DNA from: CAZHDI01 sp964531285
GTDB lineage: Bacteria > Pseudomonadota > Alphaproteobacteria > JAJFIK01
Length of the DNA stretch: 16,011 nucleotides
Assembly: GCA_964531285.1 (NCBI GenBank)
Contig: CAZHDI010000079.1
Location: 1 to 16,011 of the forward strand
Direction: 5' to 3'
Under the pieces are notes generated by a model. The model was given only the letters and a program-made list of their open reading frames with translations, was not told where the DNA came from and made no database searches. Of the stretch, positions 6,839-14,318 are shown piece after piece (within the stretch, counting starts at the first letter, position 1; every line of letters starts with the position of its first letter). Position numbers and translations under genes: made by a program.

Positions 6839-6858
6839 GTCCGGCCCGCTGGCCGGAT
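6839..6858. terminator. Hairpin between convergent ctrA and cheR
   Basis: TCCGGCC (6840-6846) and GGCCGGA (6851-6857) form a perfect 7-bp stem with a CGCT loop, extended by a G-T wobble. It lies between the ends of ctrA and cheR and touches the cheR stop codon. A bidirectional transcription end is plausible, but neither strand has a U-tract. Confidence 0.4.
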
Positions 6859-7688
6859 CACGCCGCCCGGGCTTTCCGTCTTGGGCGGAACAGACCGCGC
6901 TCCCCCTCCACACGCTCTATAAGGGTTCCCGCCGGGCAGGCCTGCTCGGTGCCGCCCAAAACCAGAAAGCCGTCGGGTGCAAGCTGCCGGCTTAAACGGA
7001 TCAGGACATCGCGGCGGACCGCCTCATCGAGATAGAGCAGAACGTTCCGGCAAAAGATCATGTCGAAAACCCCAAGCTCTTCGAAACTGTCCAGCAGATT
7101 GAGGCGGCGAAACACGACACCGGCGGCAACATCCGCATGGATCTGCCAGTGCGATCCGATCCGCCGGAAATGGCGCACGACCATGCGCACCGGCACGCCG
7201 CGCTGTATCTCGAAGGTGCTATAGACCCCCTTCCGGGCCCGCTCCAGCGCCTGGGCCGAAAGGTCCGTCGCCAGAATATTCACCGGGCGGCGGGCGGCCA
7301 GCGAGGCATCGCTCAGGAGCGCCATGCGCAGGGAATACGGTTCCTGGCCGGTCGATGCCCCGGCGCACCAGATCCGGATCGGCCGCCCGGGCGGGCGGAC
7401 CGCATCGAACGCCGGCATCATCACCTCTTGAAACTGGCGAAACGGCACCCCGTCGCGGAAAAAGGAGGTTTCGTTGACCGTCATCGCCTCGGCCAGCCGG
7501 TCCATGAGCGCCGGGGAGGGAGCCGTGCGCAGACGGATCATCAGCGCGTCAATGCTGTCCAGGCCCAGGTCCCGCGCCAGGCGGGAAAGGCGGCTTTCCG
7601 CGAAATAAACCTTGTCCGGCTGGAGCCGCAGTCCGGCATGGGCCCGCAGCCAGCGATCGAGATCGGCCATATCGGCAGCGCCGATCAC
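6858..7688 (-). CDS. cheR: Chemotaxis protein methyltransferase CheR
   Basis: CheR methylates glutamates of chemoreceptors using S-adenosylmethionine, for adaptation. The 276-residue product has the N-terminal helical domain (about 1-70), the conserved NETSFFRD (72-79), the SAM-binding loop CAGASTGQEPYSL (108-120), LATDLSAQALERARKGVYS, and FCRNVLLYLD before the C-terminal strands. There is no C-terminal TPR or receptor-tethering pentapeptide. The GTG at 7688 overlaps the cheB stop (GTGA) and has GAGGG six bases upstream; an in-frame ATG at 7670 lacks a good site, so I take the GTG, which implies coupled translation. It is the last gene of the chemotaxis operon, converging on ctrA. No receptor gene is nearby, so the substrates are encoded elsewhere. 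Confidence 0.96.
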   Translation of the reverse strand: MIGAADMADLDRWLRAHAGLRLQPDKVYFAESRLSRLARDLGLDSIDALMIRLRTAPSPALMDRLAEAMTVNETSFFRDGVPFRQFQEVMMPAFDAVRPPGRPIRIWCAGASTGQEPYSLRMALLSDASLAARRPVNILATDLSAQALERARKGVYSTFEIQRGVPVRMVVRHFRRIGSHWQIHADVAAGVVFRRLNLLDSFEELGVFDMIFCRNVLLYLDEAVRRDVLIRLSRQLAPDGFLVLGGTEQACPAGTLIERVEGERGLFRPRRKARAA

Positions 7689-8824
7689 CGTCCGCCCTCG
7701 AACAGTGCCCGGATCCGGCGCCCCAGAGCGGTGGGCGTATCAATCGCACAGGCCAGGCCGGCTTCGACAACCGCGCCGGGCATACCCCACACCGCGCTCG
7801 ATCCCCGGTCTTGAGCCACAACCGCGCCGCCCGCCGCAACGATCCGCCGCGCACCGGCACACCCGTCCTCGCCCAGCCCCGTCAGGAGCACCGCCATGCT
7901 GGCCGGCCCTGTCGCATGAGCCACCGTCCGGAACAGAATATCGGCAGACGGACGGCACACCGGCCCGCTGCGGGCCTGGCTGACCGCAAGAGCATAACCG
8001 GCCGGACCTTTGCGCACGCCCAAATGCCGTCCGCCCGGCGCCAGATAAATCCGCCCGGGGCGCATCGGCTCGCCGTGCGATGCTTCGCTCACCGGCGCCG
8101 GCAGATCCCGGCCCAAATGGGCGGCCAACATGCCTGTGAAGGTGCGTGGCATATGCTGGGCGACCAGGACGGATACGCACGGCATGCCTCCCGCCGTGAT
8201 GGCCTTCAGGAAGGCCGCCAACGCCACGGGGCCGCCGGTGGAACTGCCGACCGCGATCAGCCGCGGCGCGTGGGTTGGAAAGGCACGGCACCCGCGCGCT
8301 GTCGGCGGAGCCGGACGGGTGATCCGGTCCGGGATCGTCACATCGGCGCGGACCGGCAATGGCGGCGCGGCATGGCCCCGGCGCACGCGCGCGCCGACGC
8401 CGAGCGCAAAGACTTTCGCCAGAAGGTCGGCGCGAAACCGATCGACCCCGCTCAATTCATGGGTCGATCCGGGTTTGGCGACATAATCCGCCGCCCCCGC
8501 AGCCATGGCGCGCAGCGTCGTGTCGGCATTGCGCTGTGTCAGTGCGGAGACCATCAGAACCTGGATGTCCTCGCCGGCGGCAAGAAGGTGCGGCAAGGCG
8601 GCAAGGCCGTCCATCACCGGCATTTCCACGTCCAGCAAGATGATTTCCGCTTTGGAGGCCTTGAGCCGCGCGACCGCCTGATCGCCCTGCGCACAGGCCG
8701 CGACCACGACGGCGCTCACACCGTCGTCGATCCAACTGCGCAACAGGCCGCGCACAACGGCCGAGTCCTCGACAATCATGACCCGCAACGGGTCGCCGGC
8801 CGCCGTCAGTGCCGCGGTCCCCAT
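7685..8824 (-). CDS. cheB: Protein-glutamate methylesterase/deamidase CheB
   Basis: CheB removes receptor methyl esters and deamidates receptor glutamines when phosphorylated by CheA. From the ATG at 8824 it has 379 residues. The receiver domain (about 12-130) has the phospho-acceptor D65 in ILLDVEMPVMDG. A proline-rich linker (about 150-185) leads to the esterase domain with the complete catalytic triad: S195 in GSSTGGP, H224 in AQHMPRTF and D320 in TGLGEDG. A GTG at 8842 in the same frame would add six residues; I prefer 8824 because GGGGA lies upstream of it, but the choice is uncertain. The stop overlaps the cheR start. It is separated from cheY by a few bases, so cheY-cheB-cheR is a tight block. 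Confidence 0.95.
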   Translation of the reverse strand: MGTAALTAAGDPLRVMIVEDSAVVRGLLRSWIDDGVSAVVVAACAQGDQAVARLKASKAEIILLDVEMPVMDGLAALPHLLAAGEDIQVLMVSALTQRNADTTLRAMAAGAADYVAKPGSTHELSGVDRFRADLLAKVFALGVGARVRRGHAAPPLPVRADVTIPDRITRPAPPTARGCRAFPTHAPRLIAVGSSTGGPVALAAFLKAITAGGMPCVSVLVAQHMPRTFTGMLAAHLGRDLPAPVSEASHGEPMRPGRIYLAPGGRHLGVRKGPAGYALAVSQARSGPVCRPSADILFRTVAHATGPASMAVLLTGLGEDGCAGARRIVAAGGAVVAQDRGSSAVWGMPGAVVEAGLACAIDTPTALGRRIRALFEGGR

Positions 8825-8847
8825 CGATGCTTTCCCCGCCACCGGCT

Positions 8848-9213
8848 TCAGAGCAGGCCGACCTCGGCAAGCTTGGCCGAGAGGATCTCCCGGTCGAACG
8901 GCTTCATGATGAATTCGTTCGCCCCCGCGTTGATCGCTTCGGTGATGCGGCTCACATCGTTTTCGGTCGTACAGAAAACCACAACGGGATCATCGCCGCT
9001 GCGTTCCTCGCGCAGCATACGGAGAAATTCGATACCGGTCATGACGGGCATGTTCCAGTCGAGCAAAATGGCATCGGGCATGGCCGAGCGGCAACTTTCC
9101 AGAGCCTGCTGGCCATCGGATGCTTCGCGGACGGAGAAATCGAGATCCTCCAGAATACGCCGTGCCACCTGGCGGATCACCCGGGAATCATCGACGATCA
9201 GGCACTCTTTCAT
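8848..9213 (-). CDS. cheY: CheY-type single-domain response regulator
   Basis: A 121-residue stand-alone receiver domain. It has the acidic pocket D8/D9, phospho-acceptor D52 in ILLDWNMPVMTG, the TT switch position (FCTTEND) and the KPF lysine near the end. Opening MKECLIVDDSRVIRQVARRILEDL is typical of the CheY encoded in alphaproteobacterial chemotaxis clusters rather than DivK or CpdR. Phosphorylated by CheA, it would bind the flagellar switch or act as a phosphate sink. ACAGGA lies at good spacing before the ATG at 9213. It sits in the order cheA-cheW-cheY-cheB-cheR, with a 61-bp gap after cheW that holds a small hairpin. Whether it also takes phosphate from other relays cannot be seen. 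Confidence 0.93.
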   Translation of the reverse strand: MKECLIVDDSRVIRQVARRILEDLDFSVREASDGQQALESCRSAMPDAILLDWNMPVMTGIEFLRMLREERSGDDPVVVFCTTENDVSRITEAINAGANEFIMKPFDREILSAKLAEVGLL

Positions 9214-9241
9214 CGGTCGGTCCTGTAACCGTTATTTGGGT

Positions 9242-9261
9242 CCTCACTCTGGCCGGTGAGG
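9242..9261 (-). other. Small hairpin in the cheW-cheY gap
   Basis: CCTCAC (9242-9247) and GTGAGG (9256-9261) are perfect 6-bp inverted repeats around an 8-nt loop, in the 61-bp gap between cheW and cheY. There is no U-tract, so a simple terminator is unlikely; it could be an RNA processing or partial attenuation site that sets cheY levels relative to cheA-cheW. It could also be chance. Confidence 0.3.
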
Positions 9262-9274
9262 CGTCAACACCGGT

Positions 9275-9763
9275 TTAACAGGCCGCTCCGGTCACACGCG
9301 CCGGGGCCCCAGGCGCCGCCGGACGCCCTGCATCGCCCGGCGGCGGCCGGCACAACCCTTGGGCATCGAGCACCGGCATCAACTGGCCATCGAGCCATGC
9401 CAGCCCCGTGGAGACGGCACGCCAGCGCGCGTCGAGCCCCGGCGGATGGACGTCCCCCGGAACGGTCCCGCCATCGAACACGCCGCCCACCCCATCCACG
9501 AGCAACGCATGGGGGGCGGCCGGATCGTCAATGCTCACGGCGAGCCGTGCCGCATGGGGACCCGCCTCAAGGCCCAGCTGGTCATGAAGGTCGATGACCG
9601 TGACCACCCGGCCGCGCAGATTGACAATGCCGGACACTTGCGACGGCGCGCGGGGCACCGGTGTTACCGTCTTTAGGCGGAATACCTCACAGACATCCCA
9701 GACGGCCATCGCGAACCAATGGCAGCCAATGCGGACGGTCAGATAGCCGAGCGGTGCGTTCAT
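9275..9763 (-). CDS. cheW: Chemotaxis coupling protein CheW
   Basis: CheW couples chemoreceptors to CheA in membrane-associated arrays. The 162-residue protein is a single CheW domain; the hallmark SQVSGIVNLRGRVVTVIDL is at residues 41-59. The start FAMAVWDVCEVFRLKTVTPVPRAP corresponds to the usual FGIPVEQVQEI...P strand-turn region, and the second subdomain has ALLVDGVGGVF. The C-terminal 25 or so residues are Pro/Ala/Gly-rich, end in cysteine, and are probably disordered. The ATG at 9763 overlaps the cheA stop (ATGA), so cheA and cheW are translationally coupled. The length matches the family (E. coli 167). Confidence 0.94.
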   Translation of the reverse strand: MNAPLGYLTVRIGCHWFAMAVWDVCEVFRLKTVTPVPRAPSQVSGIVNLRGRVVTVIDLHDQLGLEAGPHAARLAVSIDDPAAPHALLVDGVGGVFDGGTVPGDVHPPGLDARWRAVSTGLAWLDGQLMPVLDAQGLCRPPPGDAGRPAAPGAPARVTGAAC

Positions 9764-11898
9764 GCTGCGACCCCGCGCCGTCTGACGGCGAGCCGGTCAA
9801 CCGCAGCGCGGCCCGCAGTGTGAACCGCATCGCAATCGATCAGTTCGCAAATCTGCTCCCCGATCACTATCGATCCTCCCGGCTCCGTGGCCGTACTGTC
9901 CGGCAGATCCACTTCCACCGTATCGAGAACACGATCGACCGCGAGCCCGAACACCGCTTCCCCGTCCTCCAGCATCAAAGCCGTCAGCATCGCCGGCTGC
10001 CCGGGCCCGGGCCCGCTGGACAGGCCGATGAGCGGGACAATACTGCCGCGGTAGTGAACGGCCATAAGGCCATGGATCATTTCGATGTCCGCCGGGCTGA
10101 AGGCTTCGATCCGGCGAATATCATTAAGCGGCATCGCCTTGGGCGCGCCGCCGCCGGCTTCGACCAGAACCATCGGGACGGCTTGTCTGTCCGGATCCCG
10201 ATTTTCCGGCAAAGCAGCGCCGGCCCAGCTCATCGGATCGGTGAGACGATCTTCCGACCTCAGCGCATGCGCAATTGCCGCGGGATCCACAATCACAATG
10301 ACCGTACCATCGCCAAGGATCGTCTGACCGGAGCAGACCGGCTGGCCGCGCAGGAGCGGCGCGAGCGGTTTAAGGACGATATCCTCCGAGTCGATCACAT
10401 CATCGACTACGAGACCGAAAAGATCGTTGCCGACCTTATGAACGATCACGAGAGCCTCGTCGGAAATAGGCGTCGGACGGTCCGCCGCACCGTCCCGGTC
10501 GGCGAGACAATCGGCAAGACCGATCAGCGGGACCAACCGATTGCGCAGATAGAGGAGGGCCGTGTCACCCACCCGTTCCAGGCGAACCGGTGTGTCCGGC
10601 GCCGTTCGGACAAGTTCCGTGACACTGATTTGCGGCACGGCGAACCGTTCGCCACCCACACGGACAATCAGCGCCGGCACAATGGTCAGTGTCAAAGGCA
10701 GCTTCAGCGTAAAGACGGTGCCTTTGCCCGGCTCGGAATGGACATCGATATCCCCGCCGATCGCTTCGATATTGGCGCGCACCACATCGAGACCAACCCC
10801 GCGCCCCGAGACGGTCGTCACCGCCGCCGCCGTCGAAAATCCTGGCATGAACAAGAAGCGGGTGACCTGAGCGTCCGTGAGATCATCGACACCAGCCGCG
10901 TCGGCAAGGCCCGTGCTCACCGCCCGCTTGCGAATGGCGGCCAGATCCAAACCGCGGCCGTCATCGCTGACGGTCACAACCATATGGCCGCCGCGATGTT
11001 CGGCATGAAGAGCAATCTGGCCGGTTTGCGGTTTGCCCGCCGTCCGCCGCGCGTCCTGTGTCTCAAGGCCATGATCGGCGGCATTACGCACCAGATGGGT
11101 GAGCGGGTCCCGAACCACATCGAGCACTTGCCGGTCGAGTTCGGTGTCCCCGCCGGTCATGGCCAGGCGGATCGGCTTGTCGAGGTCCCGGCTCAGATCC
11201 CGCACCATGCGGGGCAGCTTGCTCCATGCCATCGAGATCGGCTGCATCCGGGCCTTGAGCGCGACGCTTTGCAGTTCCGCCGCCACGCTGGACAGCCGTT
11301 GCAACGATGCCTTGACCGCCGGTTCCCCCGACAGCCGCAAAAGATCGTTAAGCTGATTGCGGGAAAGGACCAGTTCGCTGATCATCTCCATCAGGCTTTC
11401 CAGCACATCGACCCGCACACGGATGGTCGATGTGCCCGCCAAGCCGCCGGCAAGGTCAAGGACATCCGAAACCTCGGGTCCGGCCTCGCCGAATCGATCG
11501 GTCACGGCTGACTCAGCACCCCCGCCGGCACTCAGCGCCTCAAGCTGCGCGACAAGAACCGCATCGTCGCCCGGTGGCTCTTCCTTGTCGCGGCTCAAAT
11601 GATCGACGATCATCTTGATCCGGTCGATGGCAGCCAAAACCGGCGTGATGGTGCCGGGGGTAACCGTCAGACCGCCGTCACGAAGGCGCCCCAGCACCGT
11701 CTCAGCGGCATGGGCCACCGTTTCAAGGCGCGGCAGGCCGATGAACCCGCATGTGCCTTTGACCGTGTGAATGTGACGGAAGACATTGGCGAGCGCGGCG
11801 CCGTCCTGCGGGTCGGATTCCAAACGCACAAGATCGGCGTCCACCGCATCCAGGGTCTCGGCGGCCTCGGCCACAAAATCGTCGAGGAGATCATCCAT
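9760..11898 (-). CDS. cheA: Chemotaxis histidine kinase CheA with two C-terminal CheW-like domains
   Basis: A 712-residue histidine kinase that phosphorylates CheY and CheB. Domains in order: HPt/P1 (1-105) with phospho-acceptor H44 in FRHIHTVKG; a 50-residue linker in place of the CheY-binding P2 domain; dimerisation P3 (about 158-225); ATP-binding P4 (about 226-400) with N272 (N box), DDGRG (312-316), FMPGFST (350-356) and GRGVGLD (365-371); a CheW-like P5 (about 405-545) ; then a second CheW-like segment (about 574-695: PMVLVEAGGG, MAVHYRGSIVPLIGL, VFGLAVDRVLDTVEV). There is no C-terminal receiver. The ATG at 11898 is the first plausible start; its ribosome binding site is weak. A 138-bp gap with a possible terminator separates it from chpT, so the chemotaxis operon may have its own promoter. 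Kinase motifs are all intact. Confidence 0.96.
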   Translation of the reverse strand: MDDLLDDFVAEAAETLDAVDADLVRLESDPQDGAALANVFRHIHTVKGTCGFIGLPRLETVAHAAETVLGRLRDGGLTVTPGTITPVLAAIDRIKMIVDHLSRDKEEPPGDDAVLVAQLEALSAGGGAESAVTDRFGEAGPEVSDVLDLAGGLAGTSTIRVRVDVLESLMEMISELVLSRNQLNDLLRLSGEPAVKASLQRLSSVAAELQSVALKARMQPISMAWSKLPRMVRDLSRDLDKPIRLAMTGGDTELDRQVLDVVRDPLTHLVRNAADHGLETQDARRTAGKPQTGQIALHAEHRGGHMVVTVSDDGRGLDLAAIRKRAVSTGLADAAGVDDLTDAQVTRFLFMPGFSTAAAVTTVSGRGVGLDVVRANIEAIGGDIDVHSEPGKGTVFTLKLPLTLTIVPALIVRVGGERFAVPQISVTELVRTAPDTPVRLERVGDTALLYLRNRLVPLIGLADCLADRDGAADRPTPISDEALVIVHKVGNDLFGLVVDDVIDSEDIVLKPLAPLLRGQPVCSGQTILGDGTVIVIVDPAAIAHALRSEDRLTDPMSWAGAALPENRDPDRQAVPMVLVEAGGGAPKAMPLNDIRRIEAFSPADIEMIHGLMAVHYRGSIVPLIGLSSGPGPGQPAMLTALMLEDGEAVFGLAVDRVLDTVEVDLPDSTATEPGGSIVIGEQICELIDCDAVHTAGRAAVDRLAVRRRGVAA

Positions 11899-11991
11899 CG
11901 GCGGAGCATTCCAGCATGGCCGGACGCGGATGGGCGGCAGCGCGCGGCCCGGCGAAAGCGACAGCTTCCCAGGCCGGACTTAAGGCACCGT

Positions 11992-12028
11992 AAAACCGGC
12001 GGCACGGCTGGTCGGGTGAGCCCCGTGC
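11992..12028 (-). terminator. Possible terminator after chpT
   Basis: On the minus strand GCACGG at 12028-12023 pairs with CCGTGC at 12007-12002, with two further pairs after a bulge. A TTTT run follows at 11995-11992, about six bases past the stem. It lies just after the chpT stop codon. If active it separates chpT from cheA transcription. The stem is short, so confidence is modest. Confidence 0.35.
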
Positions 12029-12036
12029 GGGCCGGA

Positions 12037-12696
12037 TTACGCCACCATCAGGTCGCGCGGCAGGACCGCCTCGAAGACCACCGTGTCCTCATCGGCCCGC
12101 GCTGACAGCGCCACATGGAGTGTGCCGGCCAGAAGCCCGGTCACATAAGGTTGGATCTCCCGGGCGTCGAGCCCGGCAATGTCCCCGGGCACATCGCCGC
12201 TCAGGAAGCGGGCGCTGTCCGGCAGCACCGCGCGCTCGCCCGACGCGATGACCGTGATCCGGTCGTCCCCCGATGCCTGCCCTTTGAGGGTGATGACGCC
12301 GCCGCGCGGCAGGGCTTCGGCGGCCAGCATGATCATATTGAGCATGAGCCGGACGGTATTCTTCGGGAACGGACCGTCAGCCGCCTGCCAGTCCACGGTG
12401 ATCCGGCCGCCGTCGAACAGACCGCGCACGACCTGCTCCGCATACGCCAGATCGATGGTCTCGCCGGCCGAACCCGCCGCACCGAAGGCCAGGCGCGCAA
12501 ATTGCAGTTTCGCGGAGGCCGTGCGCGCGCTTTGCTCCAACAGCGCCATGGCATGATCGCGCATTTCGGCGCTGTCATCATCGGCCAGAACTTCCAGTCC
12601 GTTGGCCATCGCGCCCACGGGCGAAATGAGATCATGACAGATCTTGGAGCACATCAGGGCGGCAATCTCGAGTTCGCGCATGGGACCTTTGGGCAT
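12037..12696 (-). CDS. chpT: Histidine phosphotransferase ChpT
   Basis: ChpT passes phosphate from the hybrid kinase CckA to CtrA and CpdR. The 219-residue protein has the expected MCSKICHDLISPVGAMANGL with phospho-acceptor H21 in a dimerising four-helix bundle (about 1-75). A degenerate ATPase-like domain follows, including NTVRLMLNMIMLAAEALPRGG, the region most conserved in ChpT; no ATP-binding N/G boxes are present, as is normal. Caulobacter ChpT is of similar length. The ATG at 12696 is used here; the in-frame ATG at 12681 has AAAGG upstream and could be the true start. It lies upstream of the cheA operon in the same direction, and its downstream partner CtrA is encoded at the other end of that operon. 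It is divergent from cysQ; the 242-bp gap between them has one GANTC (12787-12791) and no gene. Confidence 0.93.
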   Translation of the reverse strand: MPKGPMRELEIAALMCSKICHDLISPVGAMANGLEVLADDDSAEMRDHAMALLEQSARTASAKLQFARLAFGAAGSAGETIDLAYAEQVVRGLFDGGRITVDWQAADGPFPKNTVRLMLNMIMLAAEALPRGGVITLKGQASGDDRITVIASGERAVLPDSARFLSGDVPGDIAGLDAREIQPYVTGLLAGTLHVALSARADEDTVVFEAVLPRDLMVA

Positions 12697-12938
12697 TTTG
12701 CAGGGCGCGGCGCCGGCATAAGCGCGCCATCGGCCTTGAGTGAACAGACAAGACGCGAACGGTACGGATCGACCGCCGGAGTTCGCGAATCAGCACACGG
12801 TGCATCGTGACAACCTGGATACACAGTGATCCGGGAAAAGCGCAAGCGCGGCGGCGATGCGGCGTGCATCTCTGCCTTGACCTGCGGCGGGTCAGATGGT
12901 CTCGTGCCCGCATTCCTCCAGCAAAAAGGAAATGATCC

Positions 12939-13778
12939 GTGAACGCTTTGCCGCCGATCGACTCCGCGTCCGGCCCGCTTGAGCGGCCCGCCTTCGCCCA
13001 GCACCTGCGCACCGTCGCGATCGAGGCCGGCGCCGCGATCATGCCGTTCTTCCAGACCGGGGGCGATGTGCGCCAGAAGGACGATCAGTCGCCCGTGACC
13101 GACGCCGACGAAGCAGCGGAGCGGATCATTCTGGACCGGCTGCGCACGCTCACCCCCGACATTCCGGTGGTGGCCGAGGAAGAGGCCGCGGCCGGGCGGA
13201 TCCCAACGGTGGGCACGCGGTTTTTCCTGGTCGACCCGCTGGATGGCACCAAGGAATTCATCAGCGGCCGGGGCGAGTTCACGGTGAATATCGCGCTCAT
13301 TGAGGACGGCCTGCCGACCGCCGGCGTGGTCTTCGCGCCGGCCCTGAAGCGGCTGTTCCTCGGCTACGCGCCCGATCAGGCGTTCGAGGAAACCGTGGCA
13401 CCCGACCCCGCGCTGGCCGATGCGCCCGGCAGCCTGAAGCCGATCACGGCGCGCCGCCCGCCCGCCGCCGGTCTGGTCGCGGTGGCCAGCCGGTCGCACC
13501 GGGCCGAGGAAACCGACCGCTATCTGGCGCAGTTCCAGGTCGCGGATTTCGTCAGTGCCGGCTCATCGCTGAAATTTTGTCTGGTCGCGGCGGGGGAGGC
13601 CGACATTTATCCGCGCCATGGCCGGACCATGGAATGGGACACCGCCGCCGGTCACGCCGTCCTGGCCGCCGCGGGCGGCACGGTCATGACCTTCGAAGGG
13701 GCGCCGTTGCGCTATGGCAAGACCGCAGACGGGTTTGCCAATCCGTTTTTTGTGGCCCGGGGCCGCAACGGCGGGTAA
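12939..13778 (+). CDS. cysQ: 3'(2'),5'-bisphosphate nucleotidase CysQ
   Basis: CysQ hydrolyses 3'-phosphoadenosine 5'-phosphate, a by-product of sulfate assimilation, to AMP. The 279-residue protein belongs to the inositol-monophosphatase superfamily of Mg-dependent, Li-sensitive phosphatases. The metal-site motifs are complete: TDAD (54-57), EE (80-81), DPLDGTKEF (99-107) and EWDTAAGHA (232-240). A further support is PRHGRTMEWD, typical of CysQ rather than SuhB. The only sensible start is the GTG at 12939, with AAGGA nine bases upstream; an ATG at 12933 is out of frame. The N-terminal 18 residues are an unconserved lead. It is cytoplasmic and monocistronic as far as visible. Its stop is 18 bp before the tandem repeat at the assembly gap. 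Confidence 0.95.
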   Translation: MNALPPIDSASGPLERPAFAQHLRTVAIEAGAAIMPFFQTGGDVRQKDDQSPVTDADEAAERIILDRLRTLTPDIPVVAEEEAAAGRIPTVGTRFFLVDPLDGTKEFISGRGEFTVNIALIEDGLPTAGVVFAPALKRLFLGYAPDQAFEETVAPDPALADAPGSLKPITARRPPAAGLVAVASRSHRAEETDRYLAQFQVADFVSAGSSLKFCLVAAGEADIYPRHGRTMEWDTAAGHAVLAAAGGTVMTFEGAPLRYGKTADGFANPFFVARGRNGG

Positions 13779-13795
13779 TGGCGGCTGGGCTGGTG

Positions 13796-13935
13796 TTCAG
13801 GGCCAGTATTCAGGGNNNNNNNNNNNNNNNNNNNNNNNNNNNNNNNNNNNNNNNNNNNNNNNNNNNNNNNNNNNNNNNNNNNNNNNNNNNNNNNNNNNNN
13901 NNNNNNNNNNNNNNNTTCAGGGCCAGTATTCAGGG
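13796..13935. repeat. 13-bp tandem repeat interrupted by an assembly gap
   Basis: The unit TTCAGGGCCAGTA is present at 13796-13808, followed by seven bases of a second unit (13809-13815), where the known sequence stops. After 100 N the same unit reappears at 13916-13928, again followed by TTCAGGG (13929-13935). The two flanks are identical over 20 bases. Either a longer array of this unit fills the gap, or the two contig ends overlap and no sequence is missing. The array lies between cysQ and the convergent small membrane protein gene, whose stop codon falls inside the last copy. Confidence 0.7.
13816..13915. other. Assembly gap (100 N)
   Basis: Exactly 100 unknown bases, the conventional placeholder for a gap of unknown size. 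True content and length cannot be known from this window. Any frame read through it is meaningless. Confidence 0.99.
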
Positions 13936-14151
13936 GCGGTGGATATCGTCCCAGCCGTCCCGGCTGGATTTGAAGCTGAGCCACATGAGCCCGCCGCCAA
14001 GGGCAACGGTCACGACAATGCCCAGGATCAGGGCGATCCAGCCGTGGATCGTCATATCCACATCCTCCAGCCCGGTCCAGGCGGACCAGGCGAAGACGAG
14101 GCTGAGCGCGAGGAAGCCGAGCAGAACGGCGGCGAGCAATACGGTTTTCAT
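13930..14151 (-). CDS. Small two-helix membrane protein, function unknown
   Basis: A 73-residue protein beginning MKTVLLAAVLLGFLALSLV. It has two hydrophobic helices (about residues 3-24 and 36-60) joined by WTGLEDVDMTIHG, and a charged tail SSRDGWDDIHRP. The pattern (two helices, glycine-rich second helix, short polar tail) is typical of small uncharacterised inner-membrane proteins; I cannot assign a function. The frame is open back to an ATG at 14217, which would add 22 residues rich in Arg and Trp. I prefer 14151 because the sequence becomes protein-like there, although neither start has a strong ribosome binding site. The stop codon lies inside the 13-bp repeat next to the assembly gap. 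It is convergent with cysQ. Confidence 0.65.
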   Translation of the reverse strand: MKTVLLAAVLLGFLALSLVFAWSAWTGLEDVDMTIHGWIALILGIVVTVALGGGLMWLSFKSSRDGWDDIHRP

Positions 14152-14229
14152 AGCCAAGACATGGCGCACCGGACGCGCGGCGGCAAGCCAGCAGCGGCGG
14201 TCCTCCCATGGCTCCATGATCTGGTTGGA

Positions 14230-14253
14230 AAACTCAGCCTGTGAAACTCAGCC
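14230..14253 (-). repeat. Direct repeat of GGCTGAGTTT upstream of the small membrane protein gene
   Basis: Two perfect 10-bp copies (14244-14253 and 14230-14239, read on the minus strand) with a 14-bp period. They lie 79-102 bp before the preferred start of the small membrane protein gene, a position compatible with a transcription-factor site. No known factor is recognised. Confidence 0.5.
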
Positions 14254-14261
14254 GGTAGGAA

Positions 14262-14318
14262 GGTGGCTGGCGCGCTCTCTAAACAGCCCCCCGGAGTTCA
14301 GAGACCGCGCCAGCCGTC
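14262..14318. repeat. Long imperfect inverted repeat (hairpin)
   Basis: GGCTGGCGCG (14265-14274) is the exact reverse complement of 14306-14315. After one mismatch, TCTCT (14276-14280) pairs with AGAGA (14300-14304), and after another, AAC (14282-14284) pairs with GTT (14296-14298). Wobble pairs extend the base to 14262/14318. The loop is about 11 nt and C-rich. There is no flanking T-run on either strand and no obvious target duplication. Confidence 0.75.

Noticed and set aside
7811..9259. 482-codon open frame on the plus strand antisense to cheB and cheY
   Set aside because: It overlaps three well-supported chemotaxis genes and has the composition of a shadow frame.
9661..11511. 616-codon open frame on the plus strand antisense to cheA
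   Set aside because: It is the mirror of the cheA reading frame in GC-rich DNA; its protein is Arg/His/Gln-rich with no recognisable fold, and cheA is certain.
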